64,000 bases of DNA from Paragyromitra xinjiangensis (GCA_038503065.1 JBCAMK010000010.1:186001-250000); one strand, 5' to 3'. Numbered from the stretch's first letter, positions 1 to 12,633 are shown. Numbers and translations are program-made. Notes: generated from the letters alone by a model not told the origin.

Positions 1-2
1 AG

Positions 3-215
3 GGTTTTAAGCTACCCAGTTCGCAAAGAAATCCTCAACCGAGGTTCTATGTAAGGTTCAGGAATTTAAGGGGGCCGTGGGTAAGCCCGCGCCGCTGATG
101 CATGGAAGGAAGATATGCAAGTTGTAGGTGCTCCAGTATGTATGGTCATCGAGGAAGAATCGATAGAGACATGGTTAGTGGTCAAAGCGAATGATCGAAT
201 AATTGAAGCAGCAAC
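3..215 (+). repeat. dispersed repeat, copy 1
   Basis: This stretch aligns by eye with 20108–20372 in the same orientation. Shared blocks include GTAAGCCCGCGCCGCT, TCAGGAATTTAAG or its C variant, and CATCGAGGAAGAATCGAT. Relative to copy 2 this copy lacks about 45–50 nt after its CTCCAG block. Many mismatches are C/T or G/A transitions. No ORF runs through it and its function is unknown. It may begin before the window edge. Confidence 0.7.
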
Positions 216-407
216 CGGCTAGATGCATAGGGAACGATTTCACCTATCGCAACAACCCAAAAAGTTCTCCAAAAGAACAGCCTCCATGCAATACAAAGGA
301 TAATAAACTGATTGTTCCAACTGAAGTACGTGGCGGAGTAGAGATAGGCCTAGTTTTGTGACAGCGGTATGTTTTGCACCCAGTTTACATAAGAGTAAAA
401 TGTATTA

Positions 408-527
408 TAAATATCCTCTCGCCATCCCTTCCTCGATAGTAAAACCAAGGAATCCTCTAAGATCTTAGATTACCTTAGAGTTCTCACCTCGTCCTGACCT
501 GACGCTTTCCCTCCCCAAGTTTTACCT
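408..527 (+). promoter_or_regulatory. putative core promoter of the 84-aa ORF
   Basis: A TATA-like string (TTATAAATA near 409–417) is followed by pyrimidine-rich runs at about 419–435 and 495–520, directly before the ATG at 528. TATA plus CT-rich leader is usual for fungal promoters. The assignment rests only on this arrangement. Confidence 0.35.
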
Positions 528-782
528 ATGGCAATAGCAATTCCAGTCATGGGGCCATTACTCCGGCAGCGAGATTCCGCATCATCTAGTTATTCTAGTC
601 CTGACGACAAAACCCTCCGCTCTGGCGATATTGCTGGTATTGCCATTGGGGTAGTGACTGCTATAGCTACTATCATTGCCCTGTTGATGAAGGTTTGGAA
701 ACTTTGGTGTTGCCAAACGACCGTAATATATCCCCGCTACTACTCAGCAAATACTTCCTACAAAATATTCCCAACTTCTTAA
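528..782 (+). CDS. small predicted single-pass membrane protein, hypothetical
   Basis: This 84-residue ORF has a polar Ser-rich N-terminus (residues 11–30), then one strongly hydrophobic helix at about residues 34–56 (IAGIAIGVVTAIATIIALLM), followed by a basic/aromatic segment with a Cys pair (KVWKLWCC). The form resembles short membrane-anchor leader peptides found in fungi, but I recognise no named family. A TATA-like box and CT-rich leader lie just upstream, and repeat copy 1 lies upstream of those. It may be a first exon, or a remnant of a longer gene whose 3' part has decayed. No homology is claimed. Confidence 0.4.
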   Translation: MAIAIPVMGPLLRQRDSASSSYSSPDDKTLRSGDIAGIAIGVVTAIATIIALLMKVWKLWCCQTTVIYPRYYSANTSYKIFPTS

Positions 783-3700
783 GTCGGCCCTAATTGCATA
801 GTTTCAGTTCATAATCTCTGTGACTGCATCATGCCCCACTAGCCTATTATTTTCTGACCCTGCTGGCAAAAAAATCAGGAACCCGAACCAGGAACCCCTC
901 AACCGATATACAATATATACAGCTATATGTACTGGATGCCCTCTCATTCTGTGCCCGCTAGGCCTCAACTAGTGAGGCTTCGTGAGATTGGAGTGGTGGA
1001 AACGGAAGGTGACGATTTAGTGAGGTAGATGGGGGGGCTTTACCTTAGGTCACTTTGGGTTATAGGAGTTGTGATGGTGCTAAATCTGAGATAAGGAAAA
1101 CTTGTGAAGGCGACTTCCTGAAGGATTAAATAAAGTCTTAGATACTGTTGATCGATAGCTCGTTCATTTTCCGCAAAAAATTAAAAAAACCCCCCCCCAA
1201 CACATGGGTCTTGATCGTGCGGGATACCTATCTACATAGTCCTCTCGGATTGCAGACGAAGTGAGGGCAGCTAGGTAAAAAGGGAACTATTACAAAATAA
1301 CCCCCTGCTACATACTTCCAAAAATTTCATACGCATGAACAGTGATCGGAAAATAAGATCATTCTGCATGCAGCTGCAGACGCATACAATTAATATTGCT
1401 TTTGGGGGCACTTTCTTTGGTCCGCGGCTGGCGGACCTATTAGCGCTTAGGATTCGTCCAGGGAAATGATAGCTGGGGTTTCCGACCCTAATCCCATTCA
1501 TAGGCTCTTTTCAGGTTGACACGATCGACCCACGTGACATAGTATCATTTTCGTCGCCTTGTTCTATGTGGCCATGCAATTAGAAGAAAATAACTCATTA
1601 GCCTCGCTAACTAAGCTATCGGGGAATGATTCTACGATTTCTGTTACTCTTTTGTTCTGAGAAGCCCTAGGATCTCGGGTTTGAGCCTTTCGGCTATAGT
1701 CAGTGTTAGGAGCTCCATAGTTGGCTATCTTGTCATTATCTACTGCAGCACCCGTAAATTCACCGAAATATAGGCTGGCCCGTAACTTCTTAGTTGTAAG
1801 AACTGAGAAATGCAGCTCATAACTGGGTAATCAACTGTCTCGTTCCCAGCCTATTTTTCCATAATTATTGTATTTTATTCACAATTATGGCCAAATAGAG
1901 GAATTTAAATTAGCAATGTTGGCGCCTCAACCTTCATCACGAAGACTACACTGAAGCATCTAGCTAATAGTTCTCGGCCCCTAGATCTAGAGTGGGTCGT
2001 CGCTTTTGAACTGTTATGCAGTTGCGATTCGCTACATCGGAAATATAAGTTATCGCTAGCAGTAAAGTTAGCTGTATTCATATGGCCGTAGGCCTAGCCT
2101 GCCCACTGCCCGCTATGAATGCATTCGCCGTCATCCTCTCTCGCGTTTCATTATCTTCATAACAGCATAGGTAGAGCATACGTATGTACTCAGACAAGCG
2201 TAGTCGTGCCCTACAAAACCCTAATACAGCAGCGTGGAGACTTAAATAGAGGACCGAGTTTCAACAATCCATGCATATATGGGGTGTATTAATCTCGCAG
2301 ACTTTCGGCTGTAATACGGCTCTTCATCTCCAGCCATCAAATAAACACCTTCATACACCCGTTAAGACTATTTCTTTCATTAATCAGAAGATAATTAAAT
2401 CATTCACTTTTTTGTTGCCACCCAACTGATAGTTTTTGGCTAGTAATAAACTAGACCTATGTTAGGGTTAAGGTTATATAGAATTGTGTTTTATTTCTCA
2501 AGGGCCTTTGGTCCATTCGATCTTCATGATCTTTAGGATATGCCTCCACCCACACGTTAACTAAGCGTCTTATTGCCTTCGTTCTGGGCGCAAATCACTT
2601 GACATAGCCCACTACTACAAATAGTAATGTCACAAGCCTTCGGACCCTCCGCCAATGCACCCCACACCCATAAAAACAGCCAGGGGTTTATTTTAGTTAA
2701 ACCTAAATGCTGCGTTCTGCCACCAAACCTTAGAGCTCTTTCTCTCATAACATCAACATAAACCCTCCATTAGAAGATGTATATATTGATAGCAAATTGC
2801 AATTTCTCCCGGAAATAATGATATTTAGATTTCATAGTTAAAGCCCATGTACCCCTAACTCTTTATTTATAGTTAATGGCCCCCATTTAGACCTAAGCAC
2901 TCGGGTAGCTTAACTTCCTTTCTTCCTCGCTCAAGCCAAACTAGTTCATCAGCTACTGACCATGTACGCCATATCTCGAACCCAGAATCGAAGCGGAGAT
3001 ATATAATAAACGCTAAATAGTAGTGATCCCATTAGACGTAAGGCTTCCCACCTGCTACGAGAACAAATTCCCGCGCTAGGATTATCACAACACCACACTA
3101 ACGTAGCCGGAATTCCACGGGAATTCATCCTTGCAGCAGATAGATCTTCCTTTCTATCCTGGCGTCTCTCAGTATTCACGGTACTCTTGCAATTGCCTCT
3201 ACTCACCTTTCAATATTCGACTGAGACGAGAACCTAGAATACCAAATAGATTAAGACATATTTGTCTTCTCCTACAACCTTGCTGTAATTCTCTACTCTA
3301 TATCTTACATTCAATTCATCCACAGGCTGTGCTACCGAATCATAATACATGACGCGGAGCATACAAGCGGTGAGATCGAACGCGAGGGATAAGGTCAAAC
3401 AGGTGCCTTACAACCACTTACTCAAATATCGAATCGGGGTATCTTGCGATTATGTTGGCTTAGATAAATTCTTTACGCGCAGGCTACGGGCCTACTAGAA
3501 CTAACATTAGAGGTGCCGCAAAAAGTAACTGCATGTATTTCTATTACCAACAAATTTTTGGTTAGTCGAAACAAGGCCAGTATGGTGGACTGACTCTAGA
3601 ACCTACACCGGGATCCCACCAAAACGCGAATTGCAATATTGAACCCAAAATTTGTGACAACCGAATAATACTAAACAAAAACAATAGAGATGTGCACCCA

Positions 3701-4274
3701 AACAAGCGCTATCGGGCTATGGTTTTTTTTCCTGAATACTCTTGCTGGCTAGGCCTGGATCTGGAAAGTAGGTGGTATTTTTTGGTGAGGGTGAAAGGTT
3801 GCCTTATGTCATCCCGGTGTAGGTTCCAGAGTCCGTCCACCGTACGTGTCTAAACATCCGCTCGGGTGACCCCACCGTAAATGTATGTAGTTGCAACCCA
3901 ACAGGACCTGTACTCGTACCAGGAAAAAGTACATAAAATCGGGGATGTATAAACTAGGACTTTTACAAACCTATCAGGCAGAGCATGCTCGAGTTTAACA
4001 CTATAAGATATTGATATGCTAAACTAGGATAGTAGAAACAATAACCTGTACTTACTCCCTTACCGCAAGGATGTCTGACTTCGGGGTCAATTCGCTCCTC
4101 TCGCTTTTTGTAGTATCTCCACACTAAGCTTAGTTCCATCTTTCTAGCCCTCGTGATTTACTTTCACTATTTATTCCTCTTCCTTCACATTCCACCTATT
4201 ATTGCATCTTCCTCCCTTCTAGCATCCCCATCTCATATCTCACCAGATCTATAACTTCTATCTCGTGTTAGCCG
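783..4274. other. gene-free AT-rich spacer
   Basis: About 3.5 kb with no ORF of convincing composition. The short ORFs on both strands (for example 1271–1501 minus and 2949–3206 minus) have no recognisable domain, no splice-consistent partners and random-looking residue use. There are A/C homopolymer runs near 1180–1200. The last ~150 nt (4130–4274) become pyrimidine-rich and probably hold the promoter and leader of the next gene. Confidence 0.6.
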
Positions 4275-5729
4275 TTGAAACACGCCATGGGTTACAAGGA
4301 ACATACACACAGTAGCATCGAGAAACGTAAAGAGACTGCTGAAAAACGCGGGCCTCTCCTCGATAGCATTGAAAGAAACAGAACACCGCCGAGGAATCCA
4401 TCGAAGTCACCTATAAGCATCAAGTCTAGCACTTTCACCGAAACACCTGGACCTCCTCCAAATACACCAGCCGAAGCCACACCCGATACCGGAAGCAAGA
4501 AATCTATCCAAATGCTAGTGGGGAAGAATAATACCGGTCCCACCACCGAAAAACCAGAGGGCCCCGCAAACCCGAATGCGGGAAAGAAAGGTGGGCAAAA
4601 GCTCGTCGAAGATGACCTTGCAGAAAGTCACAATACGCTTGACCAACTAGCGCATGAAAAGAAAACATCCACAAAAGCAAGGGGCTCCATCTTTGGCTAT
4701 CCAAAAAACCATCCAAATTTCAGTGACCTAGTTATCAGCTCATCATCCTGTTCCCATCCCAAGATGGTCCTATTCACGTCCGACCCCAATGAACAGTCTC
4801 AGATGGTGGCCACGAAATTCAAGATCCAGGGAAACAAAGTAATCGAGATTCCAGACCGAGTCGGCCAAAAATTCTGGAACGACTCCATGGAGCTATACTC
4901 ACGTCTCCCGGCATCCATGCAGTCCACATGGGCCATGAAAAACATGTGTAGCTTAGAGGAGGAAACGAATAATGATTCGTCATATGGTAACGAGACCCAT
5001 TGTCTAGTCGAATTCCGAGATTTAGGAGTTCGATATAGCTTTCAGTTCTACAGAGGTATCTGCACATGGTATATTAAATTTCTAGACGATGGGCCAAGCA
5101 CGGACTCGATGGAAAGATGGGGCAACTTTCCTCCCGGTCATTTTGTCCCCCAGAAAAAAATAATACATACATTCTACAGAAACACATTAGTCCCCCGAAC
5201 GCATTGGGATTCTATCAGCTGCGAGGCTCTCGCGAGACCTCATTGGGAATTACAGCACAAAGACTGTCATCATGGTCACTTCCGTGTCAATATTTACGTG
5301 AATGCGAAGCGACACGAAAGTCCACGCACGATGTCCGCAAATGATAAGCCTGCTATAGACATAGCTTCCCTCCTAGATCCCCATGCAAAGTTCACTTCGC
5401 ATCGAGTCTGTGGGCATGCTCTCGTGGCTGATTTATTTCGTGCTATGGGAGGAAGCGTAGATGGGAGAAATGGCAGGGAGCCTGAGGACTGGCAATGTCT
5501 TAGCGAGGTTCTATTTATCGAGAAAGACGAGAATTTAAGTTTGGCTTTGGGAAAGAGCTACAGCTATGGGATGCTCAAGACCCAGGGAAGAGTGAAGACC
5601 ATGATGGTGGATACGATGTGGTTCAGAGATGGAAGGGAGTATGTGTGGCTTTTGCCAACCAAGAAGAATTCTCTTGGAATATATAATCTGGATTATGAAA
5701 CTCGGCCGAATCCTGGAGGAGAATACTAG
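4275..5729 (+). CDS. 484-aa orphan protein, intronless
   Basis: A single open frame of 484 codons stands in a gene-poor region. Residues 1–~135 are low-complexity and charged (Pro, Lys, Thr, Glu; basic runs such as KKGGQK). From about residue 145 the protein is denser and probably folded, with many aromatic residues and Cys/His pairs including CHHGH near 335 and CGHALVADLF near 378. There is no signal peptide and no clear membrane helix. I do not recognise the family. Consistent codon use and the sharp contrast with flanking random sequence support real coding. A pyrimidine-rich leader (4140–4265) precedes the ATG. Absence of introns in an intron-rich neighbourhood could mean a young, transferred or retrocopied gene. 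Alternatively this may be a lineage-specific fungal protein. Confidence 0.7.
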   Translation: MKHAMGYKEHTHSSIEKRKETAEKRGPLLDSIERNRTPPRNPSKSPISIKSSTFTETPGPPPNTPAEATPDTGSKKSIQMLVGKNNTGPTTEKPEGPANPNAGKKGGQKLVEDDLAESHNTLDQLAHEKKTSTKARGSIFGYPKNHPNFSDLVISSSSCSHPKMVLFTSDPNEQSQMVATKFKIQGNKVIEIPDRVGQKFWNDSMELYSRLPASMQSTWAMKNMCSLEEETNNDSSYGNETHCLVEFRDLGVRYSFQFYRGICTWYIKFLDDGPSTDSMERWGNFPPGHFVPQKKIIHTFYRNTLVPRTHWDSISCEALARPHWELQHKDCHHGHFRVNIYVNAKRHESPRTMSANDKPAIDIASLLDPHAKFTSHRVCGHALVADLFRAMGGSVDGRNGREPEDWQCLSEVLFIEKDENLSLALGKSYSYGMLKTQGRVKTMMVDTMWFRDGREYVWLLPTKKNSLGIYNLDYETRPNPGGEY

Positions 5730-8700
5730 TTTTATACTAGCTAATTTGTGAAGGAAAGAAGCTAAAGAAACGGGCTGCGTGAAGCTTATAAGCCAAGGTA
5801 GATGCAAACCGATCGAAGGTTTGGGCAAGCTATTATACGATTGCGTTCCGTCCATAAAAGAATTAGACTTATGACCCTGCTGTATTAAAATTGGAATTAT
5901 TCGCCCTTTGCATTACTATTCATACGTGCAGCTCAAGTTTACTCGAAATCAAGGCGAAAAGTCCAATTTTAGCAAATTGACAATTGTCTGTAATTGCCGA
6001 GTGATTTATTGTGACCTTTCATATGACCATATAACTAATCTAAAAAAGGACCCGACGAAAGGTCGTGATATGAATCCAGGCCAAATTGCGAATCTGGAAG
6101 AGTATGAAGGGTTGAGACTAGGCGCTCTCATGACCCCGACCCAGAGGAATGGCGGTGCAAGCCTAGTCGTAAAAAATTCGAGCTGAAGAGTCTCCCACGT
6201 TTGAGATATCTCTCAATAGGTAGGAGTATTAGGGGTTAAAGTAGAAATATCCTAACGAAACAATAAATATTAAGATCTTTAGTCTCGCGCCCAGACTCAT
6301 ACTGCACCACTTACTACGTACCTACTCAAAGACCTTGCCGTCAAGCCCAAAACACGCCATTAGTAAACCGCGAAACACCAAGACCATACCCATCACCACG
6401 ACACCTAACCCATCAGCCAAGAAACTACATAGTAATAAAACGGATAAAGCGACAACCCCACCAATACACTCCACTGAATAGTAAGTACGCATAGGTAGCG
6501 AACCGGGTAATGAAGAGTAGACAAATAAGCCTCTATATACAGCATCCGGCTCTCGGCCGAAACATGTTCCGTATACCGAACACCGCACCAACTCAAGACT
6601 AAAGGAATTAGGGAGCCCATATCTCCATGTCCAGCTACCGGACCGAGTGACACTCTATGATTAAGAATACCTGTAATGATCCAAATGTCTCATCCAAGAA
6701 CCCTACAGCCATCTAAACTCTCCTAACACACAAGCAGGAATAACCCCGACACAGTAACAGGGATACCTACCACTGTCAGCACCGGAACAGCTATTTGTCC
6801 GATCCCAGATTACCAACCCGTCTTAAACACGAACATAATCACAGCCAGACCCCCCAACGCCAACCGATGATATACCGTATAGTTCTAGAATGTTACTATT
6901 CTTACCCAAGACTACTGCGTGGCATGTCTTGTCTTAGACACCTCGTCCTAGATTTACTTCTGACCGAAACCAGCCAGCGAAGCAAGATCTTGATTCCGTA
7001 ACGCATCTCAGCCCGATGCTGTACCCGCTAGCTCTATGGGCTTGCATTCCATGTCCTGGCTGGGGTGTTGCCTGAGTGTCTGGAGAGTGGGTGGTTTGGC
7101 CTTCCTCTTCGAGACGAGGGTTAGGGTATCGCCTGGAGTAATGAAGATCAGTGGGAGGTATCAGGGCTAGGGTTACGTCATGGCCCATCACTCACTACGA
7201 TTGTAGAACGAGTGCGAGCTGTGATTCTATCTTGATGTTGGGCTGATTCTAGATGCACGTCGCTGAAATAAAATCCAGACTCTGAACCGAAGGTCTGGAA
7301 TAGCACTACCGAGGCTGTATTTGGTTTTGTCCCGTACTGCAACGGGTATCATTTCCTGTTCGTCAGCCTTCCTCAGCCTTCTTCCACGCGTCATCCGTCC
7401 ACCTCATCAAACCACAACACCGGCATGCAATCAATCCTACAGAAATCCGGGGAACGGCAGTTTCATGCAATGTCTAGATCCCACCAACCTCGTCGTCATG
7501 GACGAAAGCATAGATCTACCGGGGGGTTATGCAGGGACTTGTAAGAGACATAGATCGACGTAGCGGTTCCTGGTGACGGTTGGGATAAGCTTTATTTTGG
7601 GTTGGTTGCGTGGCATTTCTATTTTTTATTTTTTATTTTTTACGGGATGGATGTGATGAGATGGGATGGATCATGGATGGATGGATGCTGGTTTGGATGT
7701 TTATTTAATTGTTTCCTGGGATTGGACCTCGGCAGAGAACTGTCTCAAGAGTAAGCCCAGATACAACACGACTCGCTACGCACGTAAGCCGTTACATAAG
7801 ACGGTCCACAACCGGTACCGACAGACGTACCGAACGGTCACGGGGAAGCGCTCCATCTATCGCAGACGAGGTCGTTATCGCGCGTACTCGACCCGGAACC
7901 ACAGGTTCCTGATTGAGGTCTTGAGCTTGAAGCTGCGTATATTGGGTATATGTGCAGTGCATATGCAGACGGCGTTGGGGCCGAAGGGTTGCTCTACCTT
8001 CTCCCGGCATATACCCTTGCGACGTGCATGGTAGCGATGGTCGGTTGGTTCGCCAGTGGAGGAAACGAAACGAGGGTGAGTTGGCTGGGACCAACACATT
8101 GGATGGGATGTTATTTTGCTTCTGCGGAGTTCTGCTCCATTCTTTTTGTTCGTGAGGGGTGGTTTTTCTGCCTGCTGAGTGCTGAGGTTTGGGGGCGAAT
8201 TGGATGGGAAAGTGCCGAGTTCACGAGAAAAGAAAAGCTTGGATGAAGAAACACACCGCTGGATACCAGGACGGGCAGCTGAAGCCGGGGATAGACATCA
8301 TACAGCTTAACCTGTTTTTTTTCTACATCTTTTGGGGGAAAACGGCGGTGAACGTTGCGCCTCACTCTATTCTGTCTTGCTCGCGTGGTGTTTTGTCTGA
8401 GATTGCTTTTTCCAGGAAGCACGACAGGGAGGTGTTGTTTGCCCGACGTTTTATTTATTTCTATTTCCATATCTACATCTATTCCTATTCTATTCGGGGG
8501 ATGGGTCCGTGGGATTGATTATTCTCGTCTTTGGTGTTTTGGATTCAATACGAGTGTCCAATCAGCGGGTGGAGCAGAGGCGGTTCTGTCCCAGCTGAGT
8601 TATCTCCATGTAGAGTGCGGTGCCATTCAACGCGGTGGCGGCGGCGCGTGGCTATCGTCACCCAGCTTTCTCTATTTACTGCACCGTCTGTCTCCTCTCC

Positions 8701-8988
8701 CTCTCCATCTGCATACACTCACCTCAGCTAGGACTGACAATTCTTGGTTATTGTATTCCTTTCCACTCGCGGCCTGGCTGGTAATTGGCACGGTTGGCGT
8801 CGATAATAAACCGCATCGCGGAAGGTCCGTTGCGGTGTTGCGTCATCTGAGTGGTTGAGCGGCGGCGAGTTTCGATCGAGCGAGGAGGAAGCCGACTCTC
8901 TATCGTTCTGGATATAGACAGACAGACACCAGACGGACAGATAGCCTCTGCAGCAGCACAAGGGACGGGAGAAAGAAAACCCGTCTGC
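5730..8988. other. spacer between the orphan gene and the ABC transporter
   Basis: 5730–7600 shows no supported gene; its ORFs (such as 6322–6653 minus and 6934–7191 minus) look random. A GGAT-rich simple repeat lies at about 7650–7690. From ~7700 the sequence becomes GC-richer and 8500–9100 is probably promoter and 5' leader of the transporter. Overlapping ORFs on both strands at 7666–8520 have no domain and are treated as noise. Confidence 0.55.
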
Positions 8989-9108
8989 GGAAGGAAAAAA
9001 AAAAGGAAAAAAGGAAAGAGATTAGAAAAAGGAAAGAAAAAGGAAGAGGGTGTCTCTTCTCCTCCTCCTCTCCTCCTCTCTCTTCCACCCCCTCAATCCC
9101 TCTCAACT
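8989..9108 (+). promoter_or_regulatory. purine-to-pyrimidine switch in the ABC transporter leader
   Basis: An almost pure A/G tract (8989–9050, interrupted by one TT) changes abruptly into a C/T tract (9053–9093, then CT-rich to 9108), ending about 40 nt before the transporter ATG at 9149. The two halves are roughly complementary (GGAAGAGG against CCTCCTCC-type blocks), so they could pair in RNA or form unusual DNA structure. Confidence 0.45.
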
Positions 9109-9148
9109 CCATAGGGGCGCTTCGACGTGATCCCCCCTTCCCCAAATC

Positions 9149-12100
9149 ATGTCGTCCTCTCCACCATACAAAGACCCTATCCCAGTCACAACCCTCGACA
9201 AACTCATCCTCTACACGCGCTACGCATACCCCTTCGCCCTGTTCGTGTTCTTCCTCGTCTCCCTCGCCTGGTGGGGGATCAAGACCTCGCACTCGTCGAG
9301 ACCGTCGCCGCCCTCGGTGCGCGGTATCTACAATGGTGGGAGTCGTCGGAACCGCAGGAAGAAGGACAACGCCATCAATGGCGCGGGAGATGGGCGCGAG
9401 GGTCTGTTCACCAGGCTCGCGGGACGCTTCCCGGGTGGGACCGCGGCAAAGAGCAAGAAGTGGACGGACGATAAGTTGACGCCGACAAGGAAGGCCGTGT
9501 TCAATTGGTTGTTGGTTGGGATTATTGCTTCGTTTGTGGCGAACTCGGCGAACGTGATTTTACACGCGTTGACGAATCATGGGTGGTGGTGTGGACAGGC
9601 GTATGTTGTGAGTTTTTTTACCTTTTTTTTTTTTTTTTTTTTGTGATATTTTTTTTTATCGGATGCTGATTGGGTGGGTGCGTTATAGATATGCACTGTT
9701 TCCTTACTGTTTATATACGCCCTTATGCTCATCTCCCAAATCGACAACAACCTCTACCCCACACTCCCACACCTCGCGACCTGGATCTTTGGCATCTGCG
9801 GGGAATCTGTCCTGCTCGCTGCCAAAATCATCAAATACCAAGAAGACCTCGAGAACCACAACAAAAACCCCAACGCCCCAAGCGCGCTTAAAAAGAAACA
9901 CGCCGGGCTCTTCGTTGGGAATTGGGACATTGTGGATCTATCCATTGACATCCTCCGACTATTCCTCCTCCTGCTCCTCGTCAGTCTCTACACCGTCCTT
10001 GTAGTAGCGCCGAAGCCCGCAGTGGAGGATTCGGATTCAGAGGAGACCACGCCGCTCCTCAGTGGTACGGCGTCGCCCTCGGGATCTGGTCCTGACTATG
10101 GCGCGAGCAAGAATGGTGTTCCGTCGCCGGATGAGCCTGCCGGGTGGGCGAGGAAAATGACGCTTACGAAACAGAGCTGGTGGGAGTATCTACGCGGGTA
10201 TACGATTTTCTTCCCGTATCTGTGGCCGAGTAAGGATCGGAGACTGCAGGTGTTGATGGTGATCTGTTTCATCTTGGTGATTCTGCAGCGCTGGGTGAAT
10301 GTGTTGGTTCCGAATCAGCTGGGGAAAATTACGGATATCTTGAGGAGGGAGAGTGGAGAGGATGAGAGTAGTGAGGAGGGGAGACAGAATCGTGAGTTTA
10401 CCTTAGAGAGTTACTGGGATTGTGACTAACAGCTTAGGTCTCCCTTGGGAACAAATCGTATTGTATATCAGCTACCGCTTCCTCCAAGGCAATATGGGTG
10501 TTCTCGGCGCATTGAGAAGCGCGCTGTGGATCCCAATTGGACAGTATTCGTACCAGGCGCTATCAACATCTGCGTTCGAACACGTTCACTCGCTATCACT
10601 CGATTTCCATCTTGGCAAGAAAACCGGGGAGGTGCTCAGCGCACTGAGTAAGGGGAATGCAATCAATACATTCTTGGAGCAGGTATCGTTCCAGGTTGTT
10701 CCAATGCTTGTCGATCTCGGGGTTGCAATCGTCTACTTCTGGTATAAATTCGATGCGTGAGTTCCCCTCTACCAATTCTTAATTTCAATCGCTGACTAAG
10801 CTGTAGATACTTTGCACTTATTGTCGCGGTCGTGACGTTCTGTTACCTCTATATCACAGTACGGATGGCGCAATGGCGCGCTGATATCCGCCGGGAGATG
10901 GTGAATAAGTCGCGTGAGGAGGACGCTGTGAAGAACGACTCAATGATAGCGTATGAGACGGTGAAATACTTTAACGCTGAGGCATACGAGTTTGGACGGT
11001 ATAGAGCCGCGGTGCGCGCGTATCAGAGGGCGGAGTATAAGGTGTTGTGGAGCTTGAATGTGATGAACGTTACGCAGAATCTGGTGTTTACGATTGGACT
11101 GGTGATTTCGTGCTTTTTGAGTGCGTGGCAGGTTACAACGGGACAGGAGTCGGTTGGGAAGTTTGTGGCGTTGTTGGCGTATTTGGCGCAGTTGCAGGGT
11201 CCGTTGAATTTCTTTGGGACTTTTTATAGGAGTATTCAAAGCTCGATGATTAATTCGGAGAGGATGTTGGAGTTGGTGAGTTTTCTTCTTCCTGGGTTAT
11301 GGGGGGTTGCTGACAGTGTGTTTAGTTTAAGGAGAAACCTACGGTGGTTGATGCTCCGTCTGCTAAGAAGATGGAACCTTGCACTGGTGAAATCACTTTC
11401 AAAGATGTTCACTTCTCGTACGATCATCGTAAGCCTGCTCTCCGCGGTCTCGACTTCCTCTGTAAGCCTGGTACAACGACAGCTTTCGTCGGCGAGAGTG
11501 GTGGTGGGAAGACCACCGTCCTACGTCTTCTCTTCCGTTTCTACAACGTGCAGCAAGGATCTATCGAAGTCGACGGCCAGGACGTCCGTGATATCACCAT
11601 CGAATCCCTCCGTCAGAACATTGGAGTCGTCCCACAAGACACCGTCCTCTTCAACGAAACCATCATGTACAACCTGAAATACGCCAACCCCGAGGCCACC
11701 GACGAAATGGTCTTCGACGCCTGTCGAGCCGCCAGCATCCACGACAAAATCATGTCCTTCCCCGACCAATACGAGACCAGAGTCGGCGAACGCGGACTCC
11801 GTCTCTCTGGCGGTGAAAAACAACGCGTAGCAATCGCACGCACAATCCTCAAGAACCCCAAAATCATCCTCCTAGACGAAGCCACCGCAGCACTCGACTC
11901 AGAAACCGAGCAGCATATCCAGGCAGCTCTCAAAGAGCTCGCTCGGGGCCGCACCACCCTTGTCATCGCTCATAGACTCTCAACAATCACACAGGCGAAC
12001 CAGATCCTCTGTCTTCACGAAGGGAAAGTCATCGAGTCAGGCACCCACGAGGAACTACTCGCGAAGAGTGGTCGATACGCTATGATGTGGCGGAAACAGA

Positions 12101-12633
12101 TTCGCGCGGAGCAAAAGAAGGCGAAGCTCGAAGACCCCGAGTCAGAAGAGGAGGAAATCGACCCGCTGATAGACCTAACACCCTCGCATCCATCGAAAGA
12201 GCGGGAACAGTTCGATCGTGCTAGTGAGATTATCGAGTTGGAGCCGGAAATCATTATCGAGGCGCCGACTGCGCAGAATACGGCTGGCGCGGGCCCGTCG
12301 AGTATGGTGTTTGATGTTACGCCGAGGACGGTGGCGGCGAGTAAGTTGCCGGTTAGGAGGGAGAATACGCCCGTTTCGTCGCCGGTTGCGTCCCCGTCGA
12401 GGAAGGGGAAGGAGGCGGAGACGCTGAGGAGGAGTGGAAGCGCTGCTACGACGGCGGGGGGGAGTGGGAAGTGGAGTGCGAAGGGGTTGAGGAAGGCGTT
12501 GAGTAAAGGGAAGGGAACGGTTCTGCATAGGAGGTCTGTGAGTAGTAGTAATCTCCTTGGGGGCGGTGGGAGTAGTGGGAGTGTTGCTGGGAGCGAAAGG
12601 GGGAGTGAGAGAGGGAGTTCGAGGGGGATTTAG
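9149..12633 (+). CDS. hmt1: vacuolar heavy-metal-tolerance ABC half-transporter (Hmt1/ABCB6 type)
   Basis: Five exons close in phase to 1,085 aa: 9149–9607, 9689–10391, 10438–10756, 10807–11275 and 11326–12633. The N-terminus (residues 1–~230) is an extra hydrophobic TMD0 region, as in Hmt1/ABCB6. The core transmembrane domain runs from about 324 to 640. The nucleotide-binding domain follows, with Walker A GESGGGKTT near 706, signature LSGGEKQR near 810, Walker B IILLDEA near 831 and H-loop IAHRLST near 863. In fission yeast Hmt1 resides in the vacuolar membrane and gives cadmium tolerance; that role here is family inference. The tail after ~920 is long, Ser/Arg/Gly-rich and disordered-looking, longer than I expect for the family. 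ATG 9149 is chosen because the TMD0 sequence begins directly after it; another frame opens at 9127 but carries no domain. Confidence 0.92.

Noticed and set aside
2461..7140. Short TTAGGG-like strings (near 2,461 and 7,119) suggesting telomeric repeats
   Set aside because: Only one or two imperfect units at each place, not a tandem array; expected by chance.
7666..8520. Several overlapping ORFs of 98–122 codons on both strands
   Set aside because: Arg/Ser-rich readings in all frames, no domain, no splice logic; GC-rich promoter-side sequence gives long open frames.
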